IMG/VR virus record: IMGVR_UViG_3300028025_003013
Span: 1-64,000 of that record
Length of the DNA stretch: 64,000 nt
Source of the DNA: a virus
Reading direction: 5' to 3' (one strand)
This document shows positions 36,250-42,511 of the stretch, in pieces. The notes beneath the pieces are model-generated. The model was not told where the DNA came from, did not search any database, and saw only the letters and a list, made by a program, of their open reading frames with translations. Both the position numbers and the translations under genes were made by a program. How positions within the stretch are numbered: the first letter of the stretch is position 1; every line of letters starts with the position of its first letter.

Positions 36250-36273
36250 GGGTGGGGATGAAAGTCTCCACCC
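36250..36273 (+). terminator. Hairpin between the two secreted-protein genes
   Basis: GGGTGGGGA / TCTCCACCC, nine pairs with one G-U, loop TGAAAG. Followed by ATTTATT, a weak T-tract, so it is a partial terminator or mRNA-stabilising stem. Confidence 0.5.
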
Positions 36274-36293
36274 ATTTATTCTAAGGAAAACAA

Positions 36294-36509
36294 ATGAAAC
36301 ATTTAATCGCTACACTCTTAATGGCATTTACTGCTAGCACCTTTGCCGCAGAACCAGCCAAAGCCCCACAACAACCTGCTGGTGCCAAAGAGCGCAAGCA
36401 GGTTACCCCAGATTTTAGCAAAAAGAAAGAAAAGGCTCCAGCCAAGAAGCCAACTTCTAAGCCAGTTCCTGCGCCAAAGAAAAAGCCAGCCACTGAGCCA
36501 GCGAAGTAA
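36294..36509 (+). CDS. Secreted Lys/Pro/Ala-rich protein 2
   Basis: 71 residues. Signal peptide (MKHLIATLLMAFTASTFA), then AEPAKAPQQPAGAKERKQ and KKKEKAPAKKPTSKP-type sequence, highly basic. A tandem paralogue of 36044 with identical CTAAGGAAA ribosome site context. Could coat or neutralise envelope charges; no evidence beyond composition. Confidence 0.75.
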   Translation: MKHLIATLLMAFTASTFAAEPAKAPQQPAGAKERKQVTPDFSKKKEKAPAKKPTSKPVPAPKKKPATEPAK

Positions 36510-36515
36510 AAATGC

Positions 36516-36522
36516 CTAAATA
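36516..36522 (+). promoter_or_regulatory. Possible late promoter box CTAAATA
   Basis: CTAAATAATAG, 65 bp before ATG 36587, similar to T4-like marine-phage late boxes. Confidence 0.4.
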
Positions 36523-36586
36523 ATAGACAGTGGGTTGAAGGATCCCAATAAAACCTTCATTACACACAACACAAAAGGAGTATTTT

Positions 36587-36859
36587 ATGTCAAATATGAC
36601 ACCCTTCGAGATTCGCCTCGAACTTTTAAAAATGGCGAAAGACATGCTTTCCGAGGACTATCATGGAAAGCGTGAAGTAATTAGCAACGACTGGCATATG
36701 AAAGTCGAATCTGCTAAACTAAATGGTGGCGTGATTCCTGATCATCCAGGATTCCCAGTCTACCCTGCTGAAACCGATATCATTGCGAAAGCACAGATAC
36801 TCAATGGTTTCGTCAGCAATATCCCACTAGAAATTAAGACTAGCAAAAAGTCCACCTGA
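36587..36859 (+). CDS. Conserved T4-like phage protein
   Basis: 90 residues beginning MSNMTPFEIRLELLKMAKDMLSEDY, a conserved opening in marine T4-like phages. A central DHPGFPVYPAETDIIAKA segment leads into a helix. AAAAGGAG precedes ATG 36587. Function unknown; usually near late-regulation or structural genes. Confidence 0.75.
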   Translation: MSNMTPFEIRLELLKMAKDMLSEDYHGKREVISNDWHMKVESAKLNGGVIPDHPGFPVYPAETDIIAKAQILNGFVSNIPLEIKTSKKST

Positions 36860-36870
36860 TAGGGATCGAG

Positions 36871-36893
36871 GGTGTGCATCCGCACACCTTCCT
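36871..36893 (+). terminator. Hairpin/terminator-like element
   Basis: GGTGTGC-ATCC-GCACACC stem followed by TTCCTT. It lies between two genes in the same direction and could weakly terminate or protect mRNA. Confidence 0.5.
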
Positions 36894-36915
36894 TAAACTA
36901 AGAAAGGAGATGACT

Positions 36916-37584
36916 TTGCCTAAAGCAAAATTCCAAATCATCGCAACATTTATAGTAGTCCTACTGACTGCTATAGCAGTAACAATAGATCAGAGATCAC
37001 TACTCCCGATCAAAGCAACATTCAAACAGCTAACACCTACAGCGCAAAAAGAAGTATTGTGTTTGGCTGATAACATCCTGTTCGAAGCAGGACATGAACC
37101 AAAAGATGGTCAAATGGCAGTTGCCGTTGTCACACTCAATCGCCTCAAGTCAGGCAACTTTGCAGATTCAATCTGTGGTGTGGTAAAACAAAAGACTGGC
37201 AACGTCTGTCAGTTCTCATGGTGGTGCGAAGACAAACCGAGAATGACTTCCATTACAAGAAACTTGACTAGTGCTCAACAGTCGGTGTATAATTCTATAT
37301 TAGACATGGCAGTGTACGCATACCTTAACTCTGAAATATTAAGAGACAATACAAAGGGTGCTACCTACTACCATGCTGATTACGTTAATCCTAACTGGAA
37401 ACGTCTAGAGAAAACAGTGCAAATTGGAAGACATATATTTTATAAGAATGGAGAAGTTGATGTCAAATATGATGAAAAAGCTAAACCTAGCACTGGAACA
37501 GGACGATTTAAGCCACTCGTATTTTCTACTAATGGAAGAGATTACAATGGCTACCTGCAAGCAAACTATCGAATGGATTTTTGA
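36916..37584 (+). CDS. Cell-wall hydrolase, SleB-like
   Basis: 222 residues from TTG 36916, six bases after AAAGGAG; ATG 36910 abuts the ribosome site and is less likely. N-terminal TM/signal anchor (about 8-25), then a hydrolase domain with LADNILFEAGHEP--GQMAVAVVTLNR (catalytic Glu) and VCQFSWWCEDK. GATYYHADYVNPNW and IGRHIFYK follow, the SleB/CwlJ signature. Lytic transglycosylase-type attack on peptidoglycan is expected. Its last 125 bases overlap the ClpP gene. Confidence 0.85.
   Translation: MPKAKFQIIATFIVVLLTAIAVTIDQRSLLPIKATFKQLTPTAQKEVLCLADNILFEAGHEPKDGQMAVAVVTLNRLKSGNFADSICGVVKQKTGNVCQFSWWCEDKPRMTSITRNLTSAQQSVYNSILDMAVYAYLNSEILRDNTKGATYYHADYVNPNWKRLEKTVQIGRHIFYKNGEVDVKYDEKAKPSTGTGRFKPLVFSTNGRDYNGYLQANYRMDF
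37264..37293 (+). promoter_or_regulatory. Internal sigma70-like promoter upstream of clpP
   Basis: TTGACT, 18-bp spacer, TATAAT (37288-37293) inside the SleB-like gene, about 165 bp upstream of the ClpP start. Sequence matches the early promoter family except for spacer length. Confidence 0.55.
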
Positions 37585-38026
37585 TTCGAACTTTGCTGAG
37601 GAACGACCAGAAGTTCTAAACTTGATTGTTTGTTCTCCTGGTGGTGATTTGAATGCTGCGTTTGCAGTAATTGATACAATGCGTGGTAGTAAGATTCCAG
37701 TCCATACGATCGGACTCGGACAGATTGCTTCCGCTGGATTGTTAATCTTTATTAGTGGTGTCAAAGGTAATCGTGTTCTTACACCGAACACTTCTATCTT
37801 GTCTCACCAATATACATGGGGTGCTTTTGGTAAAGAACATGAACTGTTTGCTACCGTAAAGGAGTTTGATCTTACAACCAAACGACTAATTGCACATTAC
37901 AAAAAATGTACTGGGATGAACGAAGCCCAGATCCGTGAAGTTCTTCTGCCACCGCATGATGTATGGCTTGATGCGCAGGAGTCTAAGAAACTTGGTCTTT
38001 GCGACTTAGTGAAAGATCTTAAATAG
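37460..38026 (+). CDS. clpP: ClpP-like serine protease
   Basis: 188 residues from ATG 37460 (GGAGAAGTTG upstream). ClpP landmarks: NLIVCSPGGDLNAAFAVIDTM, nucleophile Ser91 in GQIASAGLLIF, His116 in TSILSHQYTWG and Asp167 in HDVWLDA, so the triad is complete. The fold forms a tetradecameric proteolytic chamber that needs a Clp ATPase, here presumably the host's. In T4-like marine phages a ClpP-type gene may serve prohead or protein turnover. The start lies inside the preceding gene. Confidence 0.87.
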   Translation: MSNMMKKLNLALEQDDLSHSYFLLMEEITMATCKQTIEWIFDSNFAEERPEVLNLIVCSPGGDLNAAFAVIDTMRGSKIPVHTIGLGQIASAGLLIFISGVKGNRVLTPNTSILSHQYTWGAFGKEHELFATVKEFDLTTKRLIAHYKKCTGMNEAQIREVLLPPHDVWLDAQESKKLGLCDLVKDLK

Positions 38027-38035
38027 GAGAAAACT

Positions 38036-38281
38036 TTGAATCATGAAAAACTCACACTCATTATCTGCACAACGATTGTTGTACTCAGTGCTATCTTTGG
38101 TTGCACCTACTACTACACAAATCAATCTAAAATTATGGCAGACACGATTGCAGCTGCTTCAGCGAAAGGTGTTGACCCACTAGCAGTACGCTGTTCCTTT
38201 GCGTCAAACCAAGACACAATCTGCTTGGTCTATGCGTCAACCCTTCATTCTGGCTCGCCCAGCCCAGCCTATAAAAAGTAA
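38036..38281 (+). CDS. Small membrane-anchored protein (TTG start)
   Basis: 81 residues from TTG 38036, six bases after TAGGAG; no in-frame ATG fits. One N-terminal TM helix (about 6-27), then a periplasmic part with two Cys (VRCSFASNQDTICLVY) that may form a disulfide. No family recognised. Confidence 0.65.
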   Translation: MNHEKLTLIICTTIVVLSAIFGCTYYYTNQSKIMADTIAAASAKGVDPLAVRCSFASNQDTICLVYASTLHSGSPSPAYKK

Positions 38282-38521
38282 TACTTTTAGGTTACCACAG
38301 GAAATAACCCTACCGAGTGTAGGGTTTTCCGCATTAGGGCTAGGATTCCCCTGAAAATAACCCCAAAAAGACCCTTTTAGGACTGCTTAGATCGCCCTAG
38401 GATCGCTTCAGAGGGTTTCGGGGGAAGGTTACCCACCCCTAAGTCCGAAAAGGGCTAAAAACACCCCAAAAAGCGTTGCGAAAAAGCAACGAAAATACCT
38501 TTCCAAACTTGCAGAAAACAC
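38282..38521 (+). other. Non-coding structured region
   Basis: 240 bp without a gene. It holds a terminator (38306), a 16-nt pairing of 38369-38384 with 38441-38456 (14 of 16 pairs) around two GATCGC units, several C-rich/A-run blocks (ACCCCAAAAAG type), and a CGTTGC-GAAAAA-CGCAACG-like hairpin at 38474-38491. It separates the terminator and promoter halves of the control cassette that are contiguous elsewhere. Possible small RNA or replication origin; not identified. Confidence 0.5.
38306..38328 (+). terminator. Rho-independent terminator
   Basis: AACCCTAC-CGAGT-GTAGGGTT followed by TTCC, the third copy of this terminator in the window. Confidence 0.8.
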
Positions 38522-38550
38522 TTGACGGAAATTCAGAATACAGGCATAAT
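38522..38550 (+). promoter_or_regulatory. Early sigma70-like promoter
   Basis: TTGACG, 17-bp spacer, CATAAT (38545-38550), with the same downstream block and ribosome site as the promoters at 9001 and 17995. Confidence 0.85.
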
Positions 38551-38580
38551 TACTTTATAGTGATTAGAAAAGGAAACGAA

Positions 38581-38823
38581 ATGACTGAATTTGAAAAAAA
38601 CTGCTACGGTATGACCGAAGCCCAAATCCGTGAAGAATACATGAACGGCATTACTGCCAAGTTTTCTGGTCTGGAAATGGTTGCGATGAGTGTGTTGTCT
38701 GATGCGCAAGAATTGATGACCTTTGGTCATGACCAAGCAACCGATCAGGCTCGCAAAAACATCAACATCGCAAAGTTCATTCTGTCAGAAATGATGGAAG
38801 CCAAAATGTCTGCAACAGTTTAA
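38581..38823 (+). CDS. Hypothetical early protein
   Basis: 80 residues from ATG 38581 (AAAAGGAAACGAA). Helical: MTEAQIREEYMNGITAKFSGLEMVAMSVLSDAQELM, then a conserved-looking NINIAKFIL. Short phage proteins of this pattern are frequent; function unknown. Confidence 0.72.
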   Translation: MTEFEKNCYGMTEAQIREEYMNGITAKFSGLEMVAMSVLSDAQELMTFGHDQATDQARKNINIAKFILSEMMEAKMSATV

Positions 38824-38832
38824 GGGGAAATT

Positions 38833-39036
38833 ATGAGTCAGGTATTGTACAAATCAAAAGCCGAAATGCGTGTCGAGGGTGAGAAGGCTCTCAAGAAATT
38901 CTTGAAGTCTGGTGGTGTCGTTGAGATTGTCAAAGCCAAACGTGCACCCAAGCAAAAAATGCGTGCCAAGAACAGCAAGGGTTTTCTTGGTAGCACTGCT
39001 CCCTCTGGCGTAACCTCTTCTAACTTTTGGAGATAA
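38833..39036 (+). CDS. Small Lys-rich protein
   Basis: 67 residues, basic (KSKAEMRVEGEKALKKFLKSGG, KAKRAPKQKMRAKNSKG) with a Ser/Thr/Gly tail. GGGG precedes ATG 38833. Nucleic-acid binding is plausible from composition only. Confidence 0.65.
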   Translation: MSQVLYKSKAEMRVEGEKALKKFLKSGGVVEIVKAKRAPKQKMRAKNSKGFLGSTAPSGVTSSNFWR

Positions 39037-39037
39037 T

Positions 39038-39406
39038 ATGAAGATCGTAATCACAACTCAGTTTCGCGAAAACTATGGTGCTCATGATTGGGATGGCACA
39101 GGTGAGTGCCCTCAGTACTGGAAGTTTAAGGGTGGTTCTGAGTACATCATCGACAACATCCAAGAGCATGTCAAGATGAATGACTTCTTTGGCAAGAAGT
39201 GCGAGATGATCGTTGACGGAATCCGTGCCAAGATTGAGCACAAGAGTGACTACGCAGAAGAGTACATTCTTGGCTGGACGATCGAAGAGGACAGCTACAT
39301 GTCTGAGTTCGAAAGATCGCAGTTGGAGTATGATGGTGTTATCACATACAAAGAGCCACGTTTAGATATCGATGGCAACCTTGTGAAAATCTTGCAAGCT
39401 GCTTGA
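39038..39406 (+). CDS. Conserved phage hypothetical protein
   Basis: 122 residues. ITTQFRENYGAHDWDGTGECPQYWKFKGGSEYIIDNI is the signature of a family found in many large phages and some plasmids. Alpha/beta, no catalytic motif evident. TTGGAGATAAT precedes the ATG. Its stop TGA (39404-39406) lies inside the -35 of the next promoter. Confidence 0.78.
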   Translation: MKIVITTQFRENYGAHDWDGTGECPQYWKFKGGSEYIIDNIQEHVKMNDFFGKKCEMIVDGIRAKIEHKSDYAEEYILGWTIEEDSYMSEFERSQLEYDGVITYKEPRLDIDGNLVKILQAA

Positions 39407-39431
39407 CTTTAAATCATTAATAGGGTATAAT
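39403..39431 (+). promoter_or_regulatory. Early sigma70-like promoter
   Basis: TTGACT, 17-bp spacer, TATAAT (39426-39431). The ATG at 39438 is 7 bases after the -10, predicting a leaderless mRNA. Confidence 0.82.
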
Positions 39432-39437
39432 TACATT

Positions 39438-39590
39438 ATGGAAATTACAATCAGAAAAGTCGCCAATGGTTACATTGTGCGCACAGAGGGTGAAGACCCT
39501 GTCGAGGGTTTCGTGACGAAGGAATTTATCTTCACGAGAAAATCGCAGGTCATTAAATTCTTTAGAGAAACTTTCTCAGCGGGAGAGTAA
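39438..39590 (+). CDS. Small protein from a predicted leaderless mRNA
   Basis: 50 residues (MEITIRKVANGYIVRTEGED...). The N-terminal beta-hairpin followed by KEFIFTRKSQVIKFFRETF is a recurrent small phage family pattern, which supports ATG 39438. No ribosome site and no room for a leader. GGGAGAG at its end serves the next gene. Confidence 0.68.
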   Translation: MEITIRKVANGYIVRTEGEDPVEGFVTKEFIFTRKSQVIKFFRETFSAGE

Positions 39591-39592
39591 AC

Positions 39593-39928
39593 ATGGGTAT
39601 GATATTTGTTCGTGACAAATCTTCCAAGAAGCGTAAGCCCACAAAGGCTCAACGTGAATTGAAAGAGCAGTGGGAAGCCATGCTGAAGAAGTACGAAACA
39701 AAACCTGTATCGGGTAGAGCAGTTGCATTGCCAAAACCCAAGGCATACGTGCGGGAAACTGCATATCATCCTAGTTTGAATAGTGGTCATCATGACACCA
39801 GTGCCAAACCTGCAAAGGTTTACACAGGAACTAAGATGCTTGGTATTGGTACAATGCACAAGTCAAACTCGGTGCCAATCTTCAGTAATGAGGAAGCAGT
39901 AGAAATCGCAACGATGCGGAGGGGTTAA
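39593..39928 (+). CDS. Basic hypothetical protein
   Basis: 111 residues, Lys/Arg-rich N-terminus (MIFVRDKSSKKRKPTKAQRELKEQWEAMLKKYE), disordered middle, then an SVPIFSNEEAVEIATMRRG tail. That tail is found on several unrelated phage proteins I recall from T4-like genomes. Function unknown. Confidence 0.7.
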   Translation: MGMIFVRDKSSKKRKPTKAQRELKEQWEAMLKKYETKPVSGRAVALPKPKAYVRETAYHPSLNSGHHDTSAKPAKVYTGTKMLGIGTMHKSNSVPIFSNEEAVEIATMRRG

Positions 39929-40050
39929 TGTTCTTTAACCTTATGGCTGCAGCACTTTTAGTTCTTGCTGTGTTGTTGTTGATTCTTGGTAATGTTAGCT
40001 GGGGTTTGTGTTGCCTAGCTGGATTCTTTTTGATTAAAATTTGGAGTTGA
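39928..40050 (+). CDS. Very small membrane protein
   Basis: 40 residues (MFFNLMAAALLVLAVLLLIL...), two hydrophobic stretches with a short GNVSWG break. TAATG junction upstream; TTGGAG at its end is the ribosome site of the next gene. Confidence 0.6.
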   Translation: MFFNLMAAALLVLAVLLLILGNVSWGLCCLAGFFLIKIWS

Positions 40051-40052
40051 TT

Positions 40053-40334
40053 ATGGAACTTTCTATTACAGAAATGCGTGACAAAGTATCACTGTGCGTT
40101 GTTGATCAAGACATGGACGCACTGGCAAAGATACATAACTTTCTTTTGACCCAGTCCAAGATCATGGACAAGTGGTTCGACAAGTATCTCGACATGTTCG
40201 AGAAGAAAATGAAACCTGATGAACCGAATACCAACATTTGGAAAATGTATCACAACAAGTCCAATGAGTATTCAGAACTTCAATCACTAATTAGGACTAC
40301 AGATGCTTACCTCAGAAAATACAAATCAGTTTAG
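40053..40334 (+). CDS. Hypothetical protein
   Basis: 93 residues from ATG 40053 (TTGGAG upstream). Almost entirely helical, Met/Lys-rich (KWFDKYLDMFEKKMKPDEPNTNIWKMYHNK). Overlaps the gp33 gene by 32 bases, as expected for a coupled small late-regulation operon. No family recognised. Confidence 0.65.
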   Translation: MELSITEMRDKVSLCVVDQDMDALAKIHNFLLTQSKIMDKWFDKYLDMFEKKMKPDEPNTNIWKMYHNKSNEYSELQSLIRTTDAYLRKYKSV

Positions 40335-40542
40335 TACTGCCTCATCGTTCTCTCTGTTCATTGAGAAACGAGCCAGAGAAAAACGCATGCCGTATATGGA
40401 TGCTGTGCTTGAGTATTGCGCAGAGAACTTTATTGATCCGCAGGACATCGCTTCACTGATTAACAAATCCCTCAAGGATAAGATTCAGTTGGAGATGATT
40501 AACGCAAACATGCTACCTAAACAGGCACAGCTGGATGTTTAA
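40303..40542 (+). CDS. 33: Late transcription coactivator gp33-like
   Basis: 79 residues. FSLFIEKRAREKRMPYMDAVLEYCAENFIDPQDIASLINKSLKDKIQLEMINANMLPK aligns with the gp33 pattern of marine T4-like phages (IE..V-.......Y.DAI..YCE...lE.E.v.kLI...LK.KI..EA..LN.L). In T4, gp33 binds the beta flap of RNA polymerase and couples late transcription with the sliding clamp. Supports use of the TATAAATA boxes. Confidence 0.8.
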   Translation: MLTSENTNQFSTASSFSLFIEKRAREKRMPYMDAVLEYCAENFIDPQDIASLINKSLKDKIQLEMINANMLPKQAQLDV

Positions 40543-40726
40543 ATACACTTGGTTAGCCGTACCAGTTTTAATCTTTTTTATTATGATGGGTGCGATTGTT
40601 TTTATGGGAGAGCAGGCAGACAAGAACACCATCAGGTATGATTGTCGTCAGTTGATTGGTGGTTGGCATCCCGATGTTCCACCTGAGGTAATTGAAGAAT
40701 GTAGGAAACGAAGTGGACGGATTTAA
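40535..40726 (+). CDS. Small single-TM protein
   Basis: 63 residues. N-terminal TM helix (about 5-26), then DKNTIRYDCRQLIGGWHPDVPPEVIEECRKRSGRI with two Cys on the likely periplasmic side. Overlaps both neighbours. The C-terminal motif Y-CR-LIGGWHPDVP--VIE-CR occurs in small phage membrane proteins of unknown role. Confidence 0.68.
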   Translation: MFKYTWLAVPVLIFFIMMGAIVFMGEQADKNTIRYDCRQLIGGWHPDVPPEVIEECRKRSGRI

Positions 40727-41318
40727 TGTATACAAATACTACATGGCTGTTAAGTTGCACTTTACCACTGATGGCTATGACGTATTTGAAACTAATGGAC
40801 ATGTGAAAGGATCACGAGATGTATTTTCTAGCCGTAATGATAGGTTCATTTTTGAGAAACTTGGAAGAAAGTTTGATAAACCTTTTGATGTCATACAGTA
40901 TTTTGTTGCGAACTTTGCTTATGGTAACGATGCCGTGGTATACTGCGATGCTGAGTCAGATGCTAATCTCGTAACATGGCAACGAAGAAAACAATCCCTA
41001 ACACAAACATTTAAAAACGACATTGACGCATTATTGCTACATGTTGAAAAGAACAAACACACACATGACAGAGTCTTCAAATTCGTACAGGGTGACCACC
41101 CAGAACTACTCAAGTTGTTTCTTGGAAGTCACATCAGTATTGAAACTATGGTTATCCTCGATTCATTCGAGAACTATCTTTCTGATTGGAAGTCAAATAC
41201 AAACTTGCTTTGGGAAGAAGAATATCGTAGAATCATTAAGTGTAAGAGATTCATTAAGTTTGACTCTTCCAAGCTAATGACAACCTATCAGGAACTAAGT
41301 GAGGGATTTACATTCTGA
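40713..41318 (+). CDS. 59: DNA helicase loader gp59-like
   Basis: 201 residues from GTG 40713 (AGGA six bases upstream); TTG 40692 is the alternative. DGFNVYKYYMAVKLHFTT--YDVF, RNDRFIFEKLGRKF, YFVANFAYGNDAVVYCDAE and SHISIETMVILDSFENYL match T4 gp59 (217 residues) along its length. In T4 it loads helicase gp41 onto gp32-coated forks. Adjacent gp32 gene agrees with T4 synteny. Confidence 0.88.
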   Translation: MDGFNVYKYYMAVKLHFTTDGYDVFETNGHVKGSRDVFSSRNDRFIFEKLGRKFDKPFDVIQYFVANFAYGNDAVVYCDAESDANLVTWQRRKQSLTQTFKNDIDALLLHVEKNKHTHDRVFKFVQGDHPELLKLFLGSHISIETMVILDSFENYLSDWKSNTNLLWEEEYRRIIKCKRFIKFDSSKLMTTYQELSEGFTF

Positions 41319-41322
41319 TATC

Positions 41323-41523
41323 ATGGGCAATAGTAAACGTAATTTCAGTCATGAGTACGATGACGAAGAGCGCAATAACAAGCGCAAGAAGCACCCGAAA
41401 CATTCACCAAATGTCAAGGGACAAGGTATGAGAACGCTAAATAGTTATGTTGAGGAAGAAGACTTCGATCTAGAAGACGACGACCAAGACGAAACAAAGA
41501 TACGTTTTTATACAACACATTAA
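41323..41523 (+). CDS. Small highly charged protein
   Basis: 66 residues from ATG 41323. Clustered charges (EYDDEERNNKRKKHPKH then EEEDFDLEDDDQDE), likely disordered. A CTAAATA late-type box lies inside it (41437), upstream of gp32. No family recognised. Confidence 0.6.
   Translation: MGNSKRNFSHEYDDEERNNKRKKHPKHSPNVKGQGMRTLNSYVEEEDFDLEDDDQDETKIRFYTTH
41437..41443 (+). promoter_or_regulatory. Possible late promoter box upstream of gene 32
   Basis: CTAAATAG inside the preceding small gene, 108 bp before ATG 41551. Weak evidence by itself. Confidence 0.3.
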
Positions 41524-41550
41524 TATACTTTTTATACAAGGAAACATACG

Positions 41551-42468
41551 ATGGACATTCAAGCACTCCGCAACATGCGTAAAACAGACTTCAGCAAAAT
41601 CTCTGCTGAGTTTGACAAGATTGCCAACCCAGAGGCTGGTGGCAAAAAATCTTATCAAGACGATCGCTTCTGGAAACTAGAAGCCGACAAAGCAGGCAAC
41701 GCAACTGCTGTAATCCGATTCCTACCACGTGTTGAAGGCGATGAACTCCCATGGGTTCGTATCTTCAATCATGCTTTCCAGGGTCCAACTGGCAAGTGGT
41801 ATATCGAAAACTCTCTCACCACACTCAACGAAAAAGATCCTGTTGGAGAACTCAACTCCAAACTGTGGAACTCTGGCTCTGAGGAAAACAAGAAAGTCGC
41901 ACAAAAGCAAAAGCGTAAGTTATCTTACATTGCCAACGTGTTGATCATCTCTGATCCTAAGCATCCTGAGAACGAAGGACAGGTTCGTTTGTATAAGTTT
42001 GGTAAAAAGATCTTTGACAAGATCATGGAAAAGGCTAATCCTACCTTTGAGGATGAAAAGCCAGTTATCGTATTTGATCTTTGGGAAGGTGCAGACTTTA
42101 AACTGCGTCAACGTAAAGTCGATGGTTACGCTAACTATGACCAGTCTACCTTTATGGAACCATCCGCATTGTTCGGTGGCGATGAAGACAAACTGTTGAA
42201 GGTTGTTAACTCACAGGTTAAACTGGTTGAGTTTACTGATCGTAAGAACTTCAAGACCTTTGAAGAACTCGCTCGCAAGTTGAACGATGTTCTTGATGGT
42301 GGTTCTACTCCTGTTGCTTCTGCTGCTAATATGGCTGAAGATGAGAACTACACACCACCAGTGCGTACACCTGCGCCAGCTGCAAAGCCAGTAAGTGTAG
42401 CAAAGGTTAGTGCTGGAGATGATGAAGACGTAATGTCTTATTTCCAGAAGATTGCTGACGAAGCATAA
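41551..42468 (+). CDS. 32: Single-stranded DNA-binding protein gp32
   Basis: 305 residues (T4: 301). Basic N-terminal cooperative region (LRNMRKTDFSKI), OB-fold core with RFWKLEADKAGNATAVIRFLPR, KWYIENSLTTL, YIANVLIISDPKHPENEGQVRLYKFGKKIF and VIVFDLWEGADFKLR, and an acidic C-terminal tail (GDDEDVMSYFQKIADEA) for partner binding. The T4 zinc-binding Cys residues are absent from the WYIEN...DPVGELNSKLW loop, as in cyanophage relatives. Coats ssDNA in replication and recombination. Confidence 0.95.
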   Translation: MDIQALRNMRKTDFSKISAEFDKIANPEAGGKKSYQDDRFWKLEADKAGNATAVIRFLPRVEGDELPWVRIFNHAFQGPTGKWYIENSLTTLNEKDPVGELNSKLWNSGSEENKKVAQKQKRKLSYIANVLIISDPKHPENEGQVRLYKFGKKIFDKIMEKANPTFEDEKPVIVFDLWEGADFKLRQRKVDGYANYDQSTFMEPSALFGGDEDKLLKVVNSQVKLVEFTDRKNFKTFEELARKLNDVLDGGSTPVASAANMAEDENYTPPVRTPAPAAKPVSVAKVSAGDDEDVMSYFQKIADEA

Positions 42469-42484
42469 TCGCTTCTAGCATTGA

Positions 42485-42511
42485 GAAAGCCACCTTCGGG
42501 TGGCTTTTTTG
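42485..42511 (+). terminator. Strong terminator between convergent operons
   Basis: GCCACC-TTCG-GGTGGC (42489-42504) with T6. Flanking AAA on the left side gives partial function on the minus strand as well. Sits between gp32 and the minus-strand tail genes. Confidence 0.9.

Noticed and set aside
38281-38521. Cryptic gene in the non-coding region before 38522
   Set aside because: No frame of useful length with a ribosome site; the sequence is hairpin-rich.
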